From contig JADHSM010000008.1 in NCBI GenBank assembly GCA_016776905.1, forward strand, positions 62,001 through 126,000: 64,000 nucleotides of DNA. Direction: 5' to 3'. The notes beneath the pieces were generated by a model, which saw only the letters and a list, made by a program, of their open reading frames with translations, was not told the origin of the DNA and searched no databases. Of this stretch, positions 8,231 to 15,906 are shown one piece after another. Every line of letters begins with the position of its first letter. Within the stretch, counting starts at the first letter, position 1. A program made the translations under genes and the position numbers. This DNA comes from Planctomycetota bacterium. GTDB lineage: Bacteria > Planctomycetota > UBA8108 > UBA1146.

Positions 8231-9849
8231 GGCCCCAAGTCCAATTCATTGCCCAGCAGATTGTGCATTCTGGATTCGACTTGGTCTTCCACCGCTTCGA
8301 CCCGAACTTCCATGGGAGTCCCCACCTGCGCACGTGATTTAAGTTCCATCTCCCACCGAGATCGATGCTCTTCTGTGGTCACGACACGAATTCCAGGTCC
8401 AGAGTGTGGCTCATCGGGAGGATCTGATAATCCCTCCATACCAAACCAACCAGGCCCAGATTCAGGGGCGATCCAAACGCGTGGCCAGTCAGGATCTCCT
8501 GCGGATATCGAAACCACCACCTCAGCACCTTGTGCCGCACCCGCAAGAACCCAATGATCCGCCTGAATGTTCCTTTGAAGGAGCAATTGGTCCCTCAGTT
8601 GGCCCAATCCGAAACCGAGGGTCCAAAGGTCTTCTATCCTGTGATCTTCAGCAAGCCACTCTCCACCTTTCCCAGCAGAGTATGTCTGTTCGACGACAAC
8701 GATAATGGGAGAAGGACCATGAATTTCTCTGAGCCGCTTTAACTCTTGGTCCGGATCACTTTCTGAAGATCCCAGCCAGATCAAGGCGGGCAATGACTGG
8801 CCCTGCTGGGGTATCGGGGCATCGATGAGATACCTCAAGGGTCGTGGTGAATAGATCGCCAGACGACCAGAATGATCTCCACGAGCGGTCGCAGCAGTCC
8901 AAACGATCCAGTCCGCCACCGGTTCCGTTTCTTCGTCCACCACGGCAGCAAGATCAAAGGTGGGGACGATATGAACAGTCCCTACTTCTATTTCAGGGTC
9001 ACGCAACAGCAACTGATGAACTGTTCCATCCCTCTCCATCGAATGAAAACCTCCATTGACATGGATGACGACACTACCCTCAGAAGATTGCAGAGCTTCG
9101 AAGACACTCTCCGCCATGGTGTTATCCCAAAGGCTCTGAACTTTTTCGACTCTCTCTTCAGGGGAACCTGCACTCGGCGCATGACCATGCCCTCGCACGG
9201 TACGATCATACCTTTGCCAATATCTCACAGTACTCGGTAGAAGATCTTTTGCGATCATCGACCGCTCTTCATCGCTCAGTGCTGAGAGTCCTCCGCCAAA
9301 TGCAACTTTTCGCCATACCTCAGAAGGAACATTGGCAGCGATGACCTTGACCTGATTTTCCTTCGCCCACTCCACGATGGGTCGATATCCGGTCTTGTAG
9401 TTATTCCACGGTTTTGCCGTACTCATAAATTCAGTCTCGGAAATCTCACCCGCTAAATAGGAGTCGAGAATCCCCTGCACATTCCGACCGAACATCTCCA
9501 ATGAAACGATGACGCTACGGCCTTTTTCCTGGTGAATCTCGTGAAGTCTTTGAATGACATCCAGCTCCAAGAGGTGAGTTTGATGATCGAGATGAGTCTC
9601 GCCCAGAAAAACCACGTCATCGTTTGCGAGATCGTCAGCCATCTCGGCGAGAGAAACTGTACGGGAAGAGCCTCCCTCAACAATCGTCCAACGATTGTTC
9701 GTCGAATCCTGATCGGACTCGAAGCTCATCGTCACTTTGCAGCCACTCAAACACGGACTGAGAAGAAAAATAATCCATGCCGCAGAGATCATGAAAGAAG
9801 ATCGAGATGTCACTGATTTTTTTTGTTTTGAATCCATGATTCTATCCAT
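8122..9849 (-). CDS. ChaN-like haem-binding-domain lipoprotein
   Basis: The start region encodes a lipoprotein signal (IIFLLSPCLSGC, cleaved before the Cys). Residues about 60-290 match the ChaN/PF04187 family (DDVVFLGETHLDHQTHLLEL, SLEMFGRNVQGILDSYLAG, IVEWAKENQVKVIAANVP, VIHVNGGFHS), iron-regulated lipoproteins that bind haem in pairs. The following ~250 residues are not recognised but contain an alpha/beta-hydrolase-like stretch (VLAGAAQGAEVVVSISAG), so this is a two-domain variant, longer than the usual ChaN. Starts at 9849 or 9837 overlap gmhB's end. The last ~36 residues are antisense to the DedA gene. Confidence 0.75.
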   Translation of the reverse strand: MDRIMDSKQKKSVTSRSSFMISAAWIIFLLSPCLSGCKVTMSFESDQDSTNNRWTIVEGGSSRTVSLAEMADDLANDDVVFLGETHLDHQTHLLELDVIQRLHEIHQEKGRSVIVSLEMFGRNVQGILDSYLAGEISETEFMSTAKPWNNYKTGYRPIVEWAKENQVKVIAANVPSEVWRKVAFGGGLSALSDEERSMIAKDLLPSTVRYWQRYDRTVRGHGHAPSAGSPEERVEKVQSLWDNTMAESVFEALQSSEGSVVIHVNGGFHSMERDGTVHQLLLRDPEIEVGTVHIVPTFDLAAVVDEETEPVADWIVWTAATARGDHSGRLAIYSPRPLRYLIDAPIPQQGQSLPALIWLGSSESDPDQELKRLREIHGPSPIIVVVEQTYSAGKGGEWLAEDHRIEDLWTLGFGLGQLRDQLLLQRNIQADHWVLAGAAQGAEVVVSISAGDPDWPRVWIAPESGPGWFGMEGLSDPPDEPHSGPGIRVVTTEEHRSRWEMELKSRAQVGTPMEVRVEAVEDQVESRMHNLLGNELDLGPQTKNFRATNPNTPITKAPIEIQPNQRSRKPLIFSP

Positions 9850-10370
9850 TCAACAGCTTCAAGAAGGTTATCTACATGACCATCGATTTCGAGGCCGGCC
9901 GGCAAAGGAGAAAGACCTCTTCCAGTCTTTACCCTGAGTCGTTTCAATCCAAGGGTCGCAGCAGCCTGCATATCCACAATCGAATCTCCCACCATCACGG
10001 ATTCTGAGAGATCGATGCCATGCTCTACTGCCGCATCTTCAAACATACCTGTCCCCGGCTTCCTGCAATCACATCCATCCGTGGGATGGTGGGGACAATA
10101 TCGAACGGAAGAGATCTCCAGACCCCATTCCTTACAACTTTGTATCAGATTTTCATGAATGCGATTTACAACCTCGTGAGTGGTCCAGCCCCTCCCGATC
10201 GCCGATTGGTTCGTCACCACGATGACAGGGAGATTCAACCGCCCTAGCCGAGCCATGGCTTCTGAAGTGAAATCGTAATACAGGAACTGGTCCGGATCTC
10301 TCACAGCTTCGAGAACAAACTCGTTGATGACACCATCTCGATCGAGAAATACAGCCTCACCAGAGCTCAA
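9810..10370 (-). CDS. gmhB: D-glycero-beta-D-manno-heptose-1,7-bisphosphate phosphatase
   Basis: GmhB is a HAD phosphatase that removes the 7-phosphate from heptose bisphosphate on the way to ADP-heptose for the LPS core. Visible motifs are the nucleophile FLDRDGVIN, motif II VTNQSAIGRG, the zinc loop CPHHPTDGCDCRKP that separates GmhB from histidinol phosphatase, and the metal site MVGDSIVDMQAA. The 186 residues are complete. The start overlaps the end of gmhA by four bases (ATGA), so the two genes are translationally coupled. The end overlaps the ChaN-like gene by 40 bases. Confidence 0.92.
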   Translation of the reverse strand: MSSGEAVFLDRDGVINEFVLEAVRDPDQFLYYDFTSEAMARLGRLNLPVIVVTNQSAIGRGWTTHEVVNRIHENLIQSCKEWGLEISSVRYCPHHPTDGCDCRKPGTGMFEDAAVEHGIDLSESVMVGDSIVDMQAAATLGLKRLRVKTGRGLSPLPAGLEIDGHVDNLLEAVEWIESWIQNKKNQ

Positions 10371-11023
10371 CTATCAGCCCTTCCCGAAACATTCATTCCC
10401 AATTGCGAACGAACCAACGATCGAAACCCATCGATTATCATATGCGTCATGATCATATGTGCATCTTGTGCTGGCTGCATTTCATGGATTTCAACATGGA
10501 GAGGATGATCCACCATTTTCCGAAGAGCTCCTCCCGCGAATCCCGTCATCGCTGCAGTCTGACATCCCAGACTTGAAGCCAACTTCATCGCAGCAACGAG
10601 ATTAGCCGAATTTCCAGATCCACTCATCGTCAGTACGAGATCATTCGGTCGCGCCCATTGTTGAACTTGTTCTGAAAATACCGCGTCAAAACCGATATCA
10701 TTTCCCAGAGCGGTAATCGTCGAAGGACTGTCGTTAAGGGAGAGAACTTTGAGTCGACGCGGATGTTCGAAGGGAATCGCAAAGGTAGCAAGGTCTTCAG
10801 CCAAGTGTGAAGCCGTCGCCGCGCTCCCCCCGTTTCCAAAAACGAGTAACTGACGATCTTCTTGCCAGGCCTTGAAGATTTCCAGTGTCCAACGGGTCAC
10901 GCTTTCCACGTCAATCACAGAAATTGCGTTCTGGCTGCGCTGTCGGTATTCCTCCAGCGAGCTTCTCAGATCTGCAAATCCGGACTCAGAATCGTCTCCA
11001 GTACCATGATTCTTCGATGTCAT
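10367..11023 (-). CDS. gmhA: Phosphoheptose isomerase (SIS domain)
   Basis: A SIS-domain sugar isomerase of 218 residues that converts sedoheptulose 7-phosphate to D-glycero-D-manno-heptose 7-phosphate. Signatures are FGNGGSAATASHLAEDLAT, LVLTMSGSGNSANLVAAMKLA and the C-terminal EIHEMQPAQDAHMIMTHMI, which supplies the conserved metal/active-site His and Glu of GmhA. It heads a minus-strand operon gmhA-gmhB-ChaN-like lipoprotein. The 212 bases upstream are shared with a divergent plus-strand gene. Together with lpxA this argues for a heptose-containing LPS or a heptosylated surface layer. Confidence 0.92.
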   Translation of the reverse strand: MTSKNHGTGDDSESGFADLRSSLEEYRQRSQNAISVIDVESVTRWTLEIFKAWQEDRQLLVFGNGGSAATASHLAEDLATFAIPFEHPRRLKVLSLNDSPSTITALGNDIGFDAVFSEQVQQWARPNDLVLTMSGSGNSANLVAAMKLASSLGCQTAAMTGFAGGALRKMVDHPLHVEIHEMQPAQDAHMIMTHMIIDGFRSLVRSQLGMNVSGRADS

Positions 11024-11163
11024 TCTTACCTCCTGACAGCATCAGGATACATCTCCACGCCCTCGGGGGTAGGATCTTGCCCGTGGATCACGTTATCCTG
11101 TTTCAGTCGTGATACGATTCCACCCCCGATAAGATCCCTACTCCGGGATCTAGGAATCTCGGA

Positions 11164-11195
11164 GGCCGAGGAGCTCAAAAGCCGAGTATCTCAAA
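11164..11195. repeat. Two 16-bp tandem repeats in a divergent promoter region
   Basis: GCCGAGGAGCTCAAAA is followed directly by GCCGAGTATCTCAAAA, then a partial third copy (GCTCAA). It lies 40-70 bases before the unknown plus-strand gene at 11236 and belongs to the window-wide set of short tandem duplications. Confidence 0.8.
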
Positions 11196-11235
11196 AGCTC
11201 AATGTTACAGAGAGCCCAGTGAGGGAGACGATACG

Positions 11236-12276
11236 ATGCTATGCCTGACAACCCGAATGGCCCCGGCTGCACCCTCTACCCCAGAGGAACGGTTGAAATC
11301 TGTCCTCGAAGTGGAAATACCCGGCATCATTCTGGGCCCTGAAGTGCCCCGAAGTGATTGGGCAGCGATGATTCAGGAGATTCGTGGGGCTCAATATTTT
11401 GTTCCTGCGATTTTCGCCCCCTCCCTCGAAAATTCAGGGAAAAATGGCGCGAAGAGGTCCTCCCCTTCACTGGATGCCGAGGATTCAACAGAGGCTCAAT
11501 TTGCCAGAGATCAGGTCCTCGACTCTTTGCTGCGGGCAGAGGATTTATCGATTCCCTCCATGATCCTCACGCCTCCCCGATTGGCTCCTCAGGGGCCCCT
11601 ATCCAAATTGCACCAACGACACATGGAATGGGCCCATCAGCGAAATCAGCTCCACGCAGACCTCTCGTCATTCCCCTCTAGGGAGGACCCTCAAAGACTC
11701 CCTTTCGAAAGAGAACTCATTCGTCTTCAAGCCGAATACGTGAGATTCGTTGAAAACTGGCGCAAGCAAATCCCGCCCGTCTCAAGGAGGAGAAATGCCC
11801 TCCTCAGAAACTTAGACAAAATCCTAGATGAAGCAGATCGGAGACAGGTCTCCATTTCGCTCAGAGAAGGAATGGATCCCGAGACTCCTTGCGAGCGTCA
11901 TCGACTGGAAGAAATATTCTCTATTTTTGATGGAGCACCCCTTTCGATGATTCTTGACCCGGTTGCCGCCTGGCTCAATATGGACATGCAAGGGTTCAAC
12001 GAAGTTCCTGCATTCACTCTTGCGCAAGAGTGCCATGGGATTGTTTTGTCGGACCTGGACGAATTACACCGAGAAATCTTGATCGGCGAAAAGGGTCTCC
12101 ACCTCTGGGAGCAATATCACTCTGAGGAAGCCCCACTGTCTCTTCCTCTCCACATCTTAGACCCACACGAAGGGACGCTGACCGCAGAGTTGCGTCATTG
12201 CAGAGAGAGGTGCAGAGAATTGGGCTTGGACGGATTACCGCCTCCGAAACCCGGAGAGCCGTTTAAGATATTTTGA
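11236..12276 (+). CDS. Unknown protein, possibly a sugar-isomerase-like TIM barrel
   Basis: 346 residues, not recognised with confidence. The C-terminal half has short strand-like segments ending in acidic residues (RQVSISLREGMDPETPCERHR, APLSMILDPVAAWL, CHGIVLSDLD, LPLHILDPHEG), which recall xylose-isomerase-like (AP endonuclease 2) barrels, where such residues hold a metal. The metal-binding Glu/His set is not clearly complete, so this is a weak inference. No signal peptide. The ATG at 11236 has GGGAG eight bases upstream. It is divergent from gmhA and separated from the next plus-strand gene by a minus-strand ORF, so it is probably monocistronic. A hairpin follows its stop codon. Confidence 0.6.
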   Translation: MLCLTTRMAPAAPSTPEERLKSVLEVEIPGIILGPEVPRSDWAAMIQEIRGAQYFVPAIFAPSLENSGKNGAKRSSPSLDAEDSTEAQFARDQVLDSLLRAEDLSIPSMILTPPRLAPQGPLSKLHQRHMEWAHQRNQLHADLSSFPSREDPQRLPFERELIRLQAEYVRFVENWRKQIPPVSRRRNALLRNLDKILDEADRRQVSISLREGMDPETPCERHRLEEIFSIFDGAPLSMILDPVAAWLNMDMQGFNEVPAFTLAQECHGIVLSDLDELHREILIGEKGLHLWEQYHSEEAPLSLPLHILDPHEGTLTAELRHCRERCRELGLDGLPPPKPGEPFKIF

Positions 12277-12303
12277 GAAGAGCGTTTGGAGATCTCAACT
12301 CTC

Positions 12304-12348
12304 ACAAATCAGGACCTCCCCGTGAAGACGGAGGAGGGTTGTATTTGT
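12304..12348 (+). terminator. Hairpin downstream of the 11236 gene
   Basis: A nested inverted repeat follows the stop codon by about 28 bases: outer arms ACAAAT/ATTTGT and a strong inner hairpin CCTCCCCGT-gaag-ACGGAGGAGG with one bulge. No T-run follows on the plus strand, so a terminator role is uncertain. Confidence 0.4.
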
Positions 12349-12356
12349 AAGAGAAG

Positions 12357-12413
12357 AAAAAAAGAGACCCAACCCAGAAGGGGGAAATTAGGGGAATGTT
12401 CCGGGCCGGGTCT
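12357..12413 (-). terminator. Intrinsic terminator of the minus-strand hypothetical gene
   Basis: On the minus strand AGACCCGGCCC pairs with GGGTTGGGTCT (11 pairs, two of them G-U) around a 27-base loop, followed by CTTTTTTTCTTCT. It starts directly after the stop codon of the 12414-12836 ORF, which supports that ORF being a transcribed gene. Confidence 0.7.
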
Positions 12414-12836
12414 TCAGGAACGAGTTATAGGTCGTGTCTGATCGATCCCAGCACCCACGCGGTGCAAAGAGGAAGAAGATAATGAATCTTCGGAAAGGCT
12501 CATGTCACCATGAATCACTTTCACCGAATCACCTTCATCGTCAGACGCGAAGTCAGGTTTGGAGTGTTTCTCGGGAAACAGGAACTTGACCCATCCGTTA
12601 ACCCGTGATTTGGCTCCGTGCCAACCTCTCGACTCCCTGCGATTGTCTACAGGTTCTCCACTATATTCCAGTGAAATTTTTGACTTTCTGTCAACACCGA
12701 TGATACGTTGCTCCTTCGCTCCCGGGACCCTATCCTGCCTTATAGTGTCATTCTGGGCAGTTTCGTGCAGAAATAGGCCGTCAACCTCGATCACCTTGTC
12801 TGGAGTCTTCTTTTGCTCATATCCATGGAAATCCAA
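12414..12836 (-). CDS. Hypothetical protein with its own terminator
   Basis: A 140-residue hydrophilic protein, not recognised. No signal peptide or membrane span. It is rich in charged residues and ends in a Ser-rich stretch (LSEDSLSSSSLH). The ATG lies inside the start of the divergent aminotransferase gene; a GTG at about 12794 (VIEVDGLF) would avoid this overlap and is an equal candidate. The reason to call it real is the strong intrinsic terminator placed immediately after its stop codon, plus codon usage similar to neighbours by eye. The plus-strand ORF of 95 residues opposite (12559-12846) has no support. Confidence 0.5.
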   Translation of the reverse strand: MDFHGYEQKKTPDKVIEVDGLFLHETAQNDTIRQDRVPGAKEQRIIGVDRKSKISLEYSGEPVDNRRESRGWHGAKSRVNGWVKFLFPEKHSKPDFASDDEGDSVKVIHGDMSLSEDSLSSSSLHRVGAGIDQTRPITRS

Positions 12837-14009
12837 GAATCGCTGAAAAAGTCCTCCTGGATTCGACAGATGTTCGAGGAAGGAAACAGACTCAAAGCCG
12901 AGTTCGGCACAGAGGCTGTCTTTGATTTTTCCTTAGGAAACCCGCATCTCCCACCTCCCCAGGGTTTCACCGATCGTTTGCGAGAGATCGCGAACGGATC
13001 ACAGGATTCGATCCATCAATACATGCCCAATGCCGGCTGGCCGGAAGTTCGTGAAAAAATAGCTCATGATCTTCATCGCAGGGATGGACTCCCCTGGAGC
13101 GGCTCGGACGTCATCATGACTGTGGGTGCTGGCGGAGCACTCAACATCTTTCTCAAAGCGGTTCTCAACCCCGGTGACGAAGTCGTCGTTCTCAGCCCCT
13201 ACTTCGTCGAATACTTGTTCTACATCAAAAATCACGGCGGCAACCTTGTTGATTGCCCGACTCGTGAGGATTTTTCACCGGACCCAGAGGCTCTGCTCGC
13301 CTGTATCACTGAAAAAACAAAAGCGGTCATCATCAATAGTCCCAATAATCCAACGGGACGCGTCTATACCGCAGAGGAACTGTCGATTTTCACAGATGCT
13401 CTGGAAGAGGCTTCCCGAAAAGTGGGACATCCCATATTCCTTGTGACCGACGAACCTTACAAAAAAGTGACGTACGATGGAGTGATATGCCCTGAGGTTC
13501 AGTCCCACTACTCTCATACCGTCGTCATCACCTCACATTCAAAAGATTTGGGCCTAGCTGGGGATCGTATCGGTTACATGGCAGTCTCTCCAAATATCGA
13601 GGACCGATTGGAATTGGTCGCAGGAGCAACCTTTGCCAACAGAACTCTCGGATTTGTGAATGCGCCCAGCCTTCTTCAACTGGCTGTGGCAGATTGCCAA
13701 GAACTCACCGTCGACTGTTCAGAGTATCAAGAGAACCGTCGACTCCTCATGGCTCAGTTCGATGAAATAGGACTCGAATACGTCAGACCAGATGGGGCTT
13801 TCTTTCTCTTTCCAAAAACTCCAGAAGCGGATGACGTCGCATTTGTAAAAGAAGCCCAGAAAGAAAAGATACTCGTCGTACCCGGAAGTGGTTTTGGCCG
13901 CAGCGGACACTTCCGTCTTTCCTATGCTGTTCCAGAAAAGCAGGTCAGAAATTCTCTCCCCGCTTGGGAACGCCTGATGGACCGAGTCAATTCCAACAGT
14001 TCTAACTGA
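12825..14009 (+). CDS. PLP-dependent aminotransferase, class I/II
   Basis: A fold-type I aminotransferase of about 394 residues. Visible are the dimer/PLP elements DFSLGNPHLPPP, YMPNAGWPEVREKIA, TVGAGGALNIFLKAVLNPGD, the NSPNNPTGRVY motif, VTDEPYKK with the Asp that binds the pyridine nitrogen, and SHSKDLGLAGDRIGY with the Schiff-base lysine. The HSKDLGLAG pattern with pyridoxal lysine, and FRLSYAVPE near the end with the carboxylate-binding Arg, resemble aspartate/tyrosine-type enzymes, but the substrate cannot be named. The ATG at 12825 is preferred over the TTG at 12813. The next gene, pgi, begins 15 bases after the stop, so an operon is likely. Confidence 0.85.
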   Translation: MEIQESLKKSSWIRQMFEEGNRLKAEFGTEAVFDFSLGNPHLPPPQGFTDRLREIANGSQDSIHQYMPNAGWPEVREKIAHDLHRRDGLPWSGSDVIMTVGAGGALNIFLKAVLNPGDEVVVLSPYFVEYLFYIKNHGGNLVDCPTREDFSPDPEALLACITEKTKAVIINSPNNPTGRVYTAEELSIFTDALEEASRKVGHPIFLVTDEPYKKVTYDGVICPEVQSHYSHTVVITSHSKDLGLAGDRIGYMAVSPNIEDRLELVAGATFANRTLGFVNAPSLLQLAVADCQELTVDCSEYQENRRLLMAQFDEIGLEYVRPDGAFFLFPKTPEADDVAFVKEAQKEKILVVPGSGFGRSGHFRLSYAVPEKQVRNSLPAWERLMDRVNSNSSN

Positions 14010-14023
14010 GAGAGATCGACACG

Positions 14024-15340
14024 ATGAGTATCCACTGGACACCCGATCGGGACCAAGGAAGCGAAAGTACACTCCAAGCCATCTCAAGATTTTTGTCGAC
14101 TCCTCCGGGATTCGTCAATTTTTTGCCCGGAGATCAAGAACTGGCCCAAATTGAAGACGTCGCCAATTCGATACCCTCCGATCACGAGATTCTTCTTCTT
14201 GGAATCGGAGGATCCGCGCTAGGTTCTCTCGCACTCGTCGATGCCCTGTGCCCAGAAGCGGGACACAGACTGACGGTCATCGACAACATAGACCCCGACT
14301 CTCTTTCACGATTGCTCGAATCTGTAGATCTGACAGCGACCACGATTTTGGTCATCTCCAAATCGGGAGGAACCGCAGAGACTTCATCTCAACTTCTCTG
14401 GATCATCGAAAAATTGCGTCAAAGAGGCATCGATCCCGACGCTTCGATAGTTGCCATCACCGATCCAGAGAAAGGGACTCTCCGATCGATCGCCCAACAA
14501 CGAGGCTGGCGATCTCTCCCTGTTCCGCCCGAGGTAGGAGGACGCTTCTCCGTATTGACGGCAGTGGGGCTTCTACCCGCAGCTCTCACCGGCATCGATA
14601 TTCATGCTCTCGTTGCAGGAGCACGTTCCGCTCTCTCAGATCTCTCATCAGCGACGGCAGATCATGCCTTAGTACGCTGGATCAGTAGTTGGGAAGAGCA
14701 CCATGAACTGCGGACGATGGTCGTCCATTTCGCATACAGAGATCGCCTCGTCACTCTGGGAGACTGGTTTGCACAACTCTGGGCAGAAAGCCTCGGGAAA
14801 AAGCATGATCTTTCGGGCCGAGAAGTCTATCGCGGCTCCACGCCCCTCGTCGCTCGCGGAGTCACAGATCAACACTCCTTGGTGCAACTTTTTGTCGAAG
14901 GCCCTGATGACAAACAATTTTTATTCCTCGATGCCCATCTCAATGAATCGGATTTGGAAATATCGAAGGAAACTGCGCAATTGCATCCCGATTTGGAATA
15001 CTTGGGTAATAAGTCCCTTGGAGAATTGAGGCGAGCCGAACTGGAAGGAACCATCGCGGCGCTGCAATCCGCAGGGAGACCCGTTTCCCGTGTCCTTCTC
15101 GATACCATCGATGAATCTCATATCGGTGCATGGATGATGCTGATGGAGATCGCTACAGTTCTCGCCGCAGAAATTCTAAACGTCGACCCCTTTGATCAAC
15201 CCGGAGTTGAGGGAGGCAAGGCTGTTGCATTTGCACGTATGGGGAAACCAGGCTGGTCAGAAAAAGGGCGACGGATCGAAGCGGGGGCTCAGGAGTTAAA
15301 ACCTTCTCCCCCTATCCCTGTTTCAAAAAATAACGATTAG
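14024..15340 (+). CDS. pgi: Glucose-6-phosphate isomerase
   Basis: Interconverts glucose 6-phosphate and fructose 6-phosphate. The 438 residues carry GIGGSALGSLAL, ISKSGGTAETSSQ (phosphate loop), VGGRFSVLTAVGLLPAAL with the conserved GRFSVL signature, a central catalytic His/Glu region, and the C-terminal NVDPFDQPGVEGGKAVAF block. The length matches the short bacterial GPI branch rather than the ~550-residue E. coli type. The gene follows the aminotransferase by 15 bases and its stop overlaps the stop of the convergent XRE gene by four bases. Confidence 0.93.
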   Translation: MSIHWTPDRDQGSESTLQAISRFLSTPPGFVNFLPGDQELAQIEDVANSIPSDHEILLLGIGGSALGSLALVDALCPEAGHRLTVIDNIDPDSLSRLLESVDLTATTILVISKSGGTAETSSQLLWIIEKLRQRGIDPDASIVAITDPEKGTLRSIAQQRGWRSLPVPPEVGGRFSVLTAVGLLPAALTGIDIHALVAGARSALSDLSSATADHALVRWISSWEEHHELRTMVVHFAYRDRLVTLGDWFAQLWAESLGKKHDLSGREVYRGSTPLVARGVTDQHSLVQLFVEGPDDKQFLFLDAHLNESDLEISKETAQLHPDLEYLGNKSLGELRRAELEGTIAALQSAGRPVSRVLLDTIDESHIGAWMMLMEIATVLAAEILNVDPFDQPGVEGGKAVAFARMGKPGWSEKGRRIEAGAQELKPSPPIPVSKNND

Positions 15341-15825
15341 TTTTTTGTGGCACGTACACTTCTCAAGCGTGCCTGCCACTCGCTGGAGCTGATCAATCCC
15401 TTGTCCTGCAATAATGAGACTAATGCCTTCTGTGCAAGAATCAGTTCTTCCAGAGTCGCATCATGACTCTGCGAGTGGACTGTCGACGGAGTTTCCACAC
15501 GTTGAGCACGGGTTGTAGGAGAAGAAACAGAAGCCTTTTTACTTCGGGGAGAGACCTCTCCCTCCTTGGCCACATCTCCGGAAAAAAACTCGAGCGGCAA
15601 GGAGAAACGATCTGCGATCCTTCTCACGAGGGCATGACTCGCATGGCATTGACCATCAAGAACATCCTGAATCGTCCCAGGTAGGACCCCGATACCTCTA
15701 GCGAGACCTGGAACAGTCTCATGATGTGTATCGATCAGAAATCTGATTTTGCGAACCGCAGAGTCCTGATCGACTGAGAGATCTCTGTCGCCAGTGTCCT
15801 GCTGAGTTCCGGTCTTATTCTTCAA
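15337..15825 (-). CDS. XRE-family HTH DNA-binding protein
   Basis: 162 residues. After a short hydrophilic lead, residues about 22-80 form a helix-turn-helix of the lambda-repressor/XRE type (IRFLIDTHHETVPGLARGIG, then PGTIQDVLDGQCHASHALVR, then IADRFSLPLEFF), where the LPLEFF ending is typical. A Ser/Thr-rich linker follows, then a helical tail (LEELILAQKALVSLLQDKGL) that resembles the short alpha-helical domains used for oligomerisation. Probably a transcription regulator; target unknown. Upstream on the same strand nothing overlaps; the gene is convergent with pgi. Confidence 0.75.
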   Translation of the reverse strand: MKNKTGTQQDTGDRDLSVDQDSAVRKIRFLIDTHHETVPGLARGIGVLPGTIQDVLDGQCHASHALVRRIADRFSLPLEFFSGDVAKEGEVSPRSKKASVSSPTTRAQRVETPSTVHSQSHDATLEELILAQKALVSLLQDKGLISSSEWQARLRSVRATKN

Positions 15826-15906
15826 GGAGTCTCCGATCTTGAGTGGGTTTTTCCCTTTCCCAACTATCGGCAGACTCCGGAGAACTCTTCAGTCAATTTC
15901 CAGAAT

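Noticed and set aside
12559-12846. Plus-strand ORF of 95 residues upstream of the aminotransferase
   Set aside because: It is antisense to the better supported minus-strand ORF with terminator and has a Cys/Ser/Leu-rich composition typical of shadow frames.
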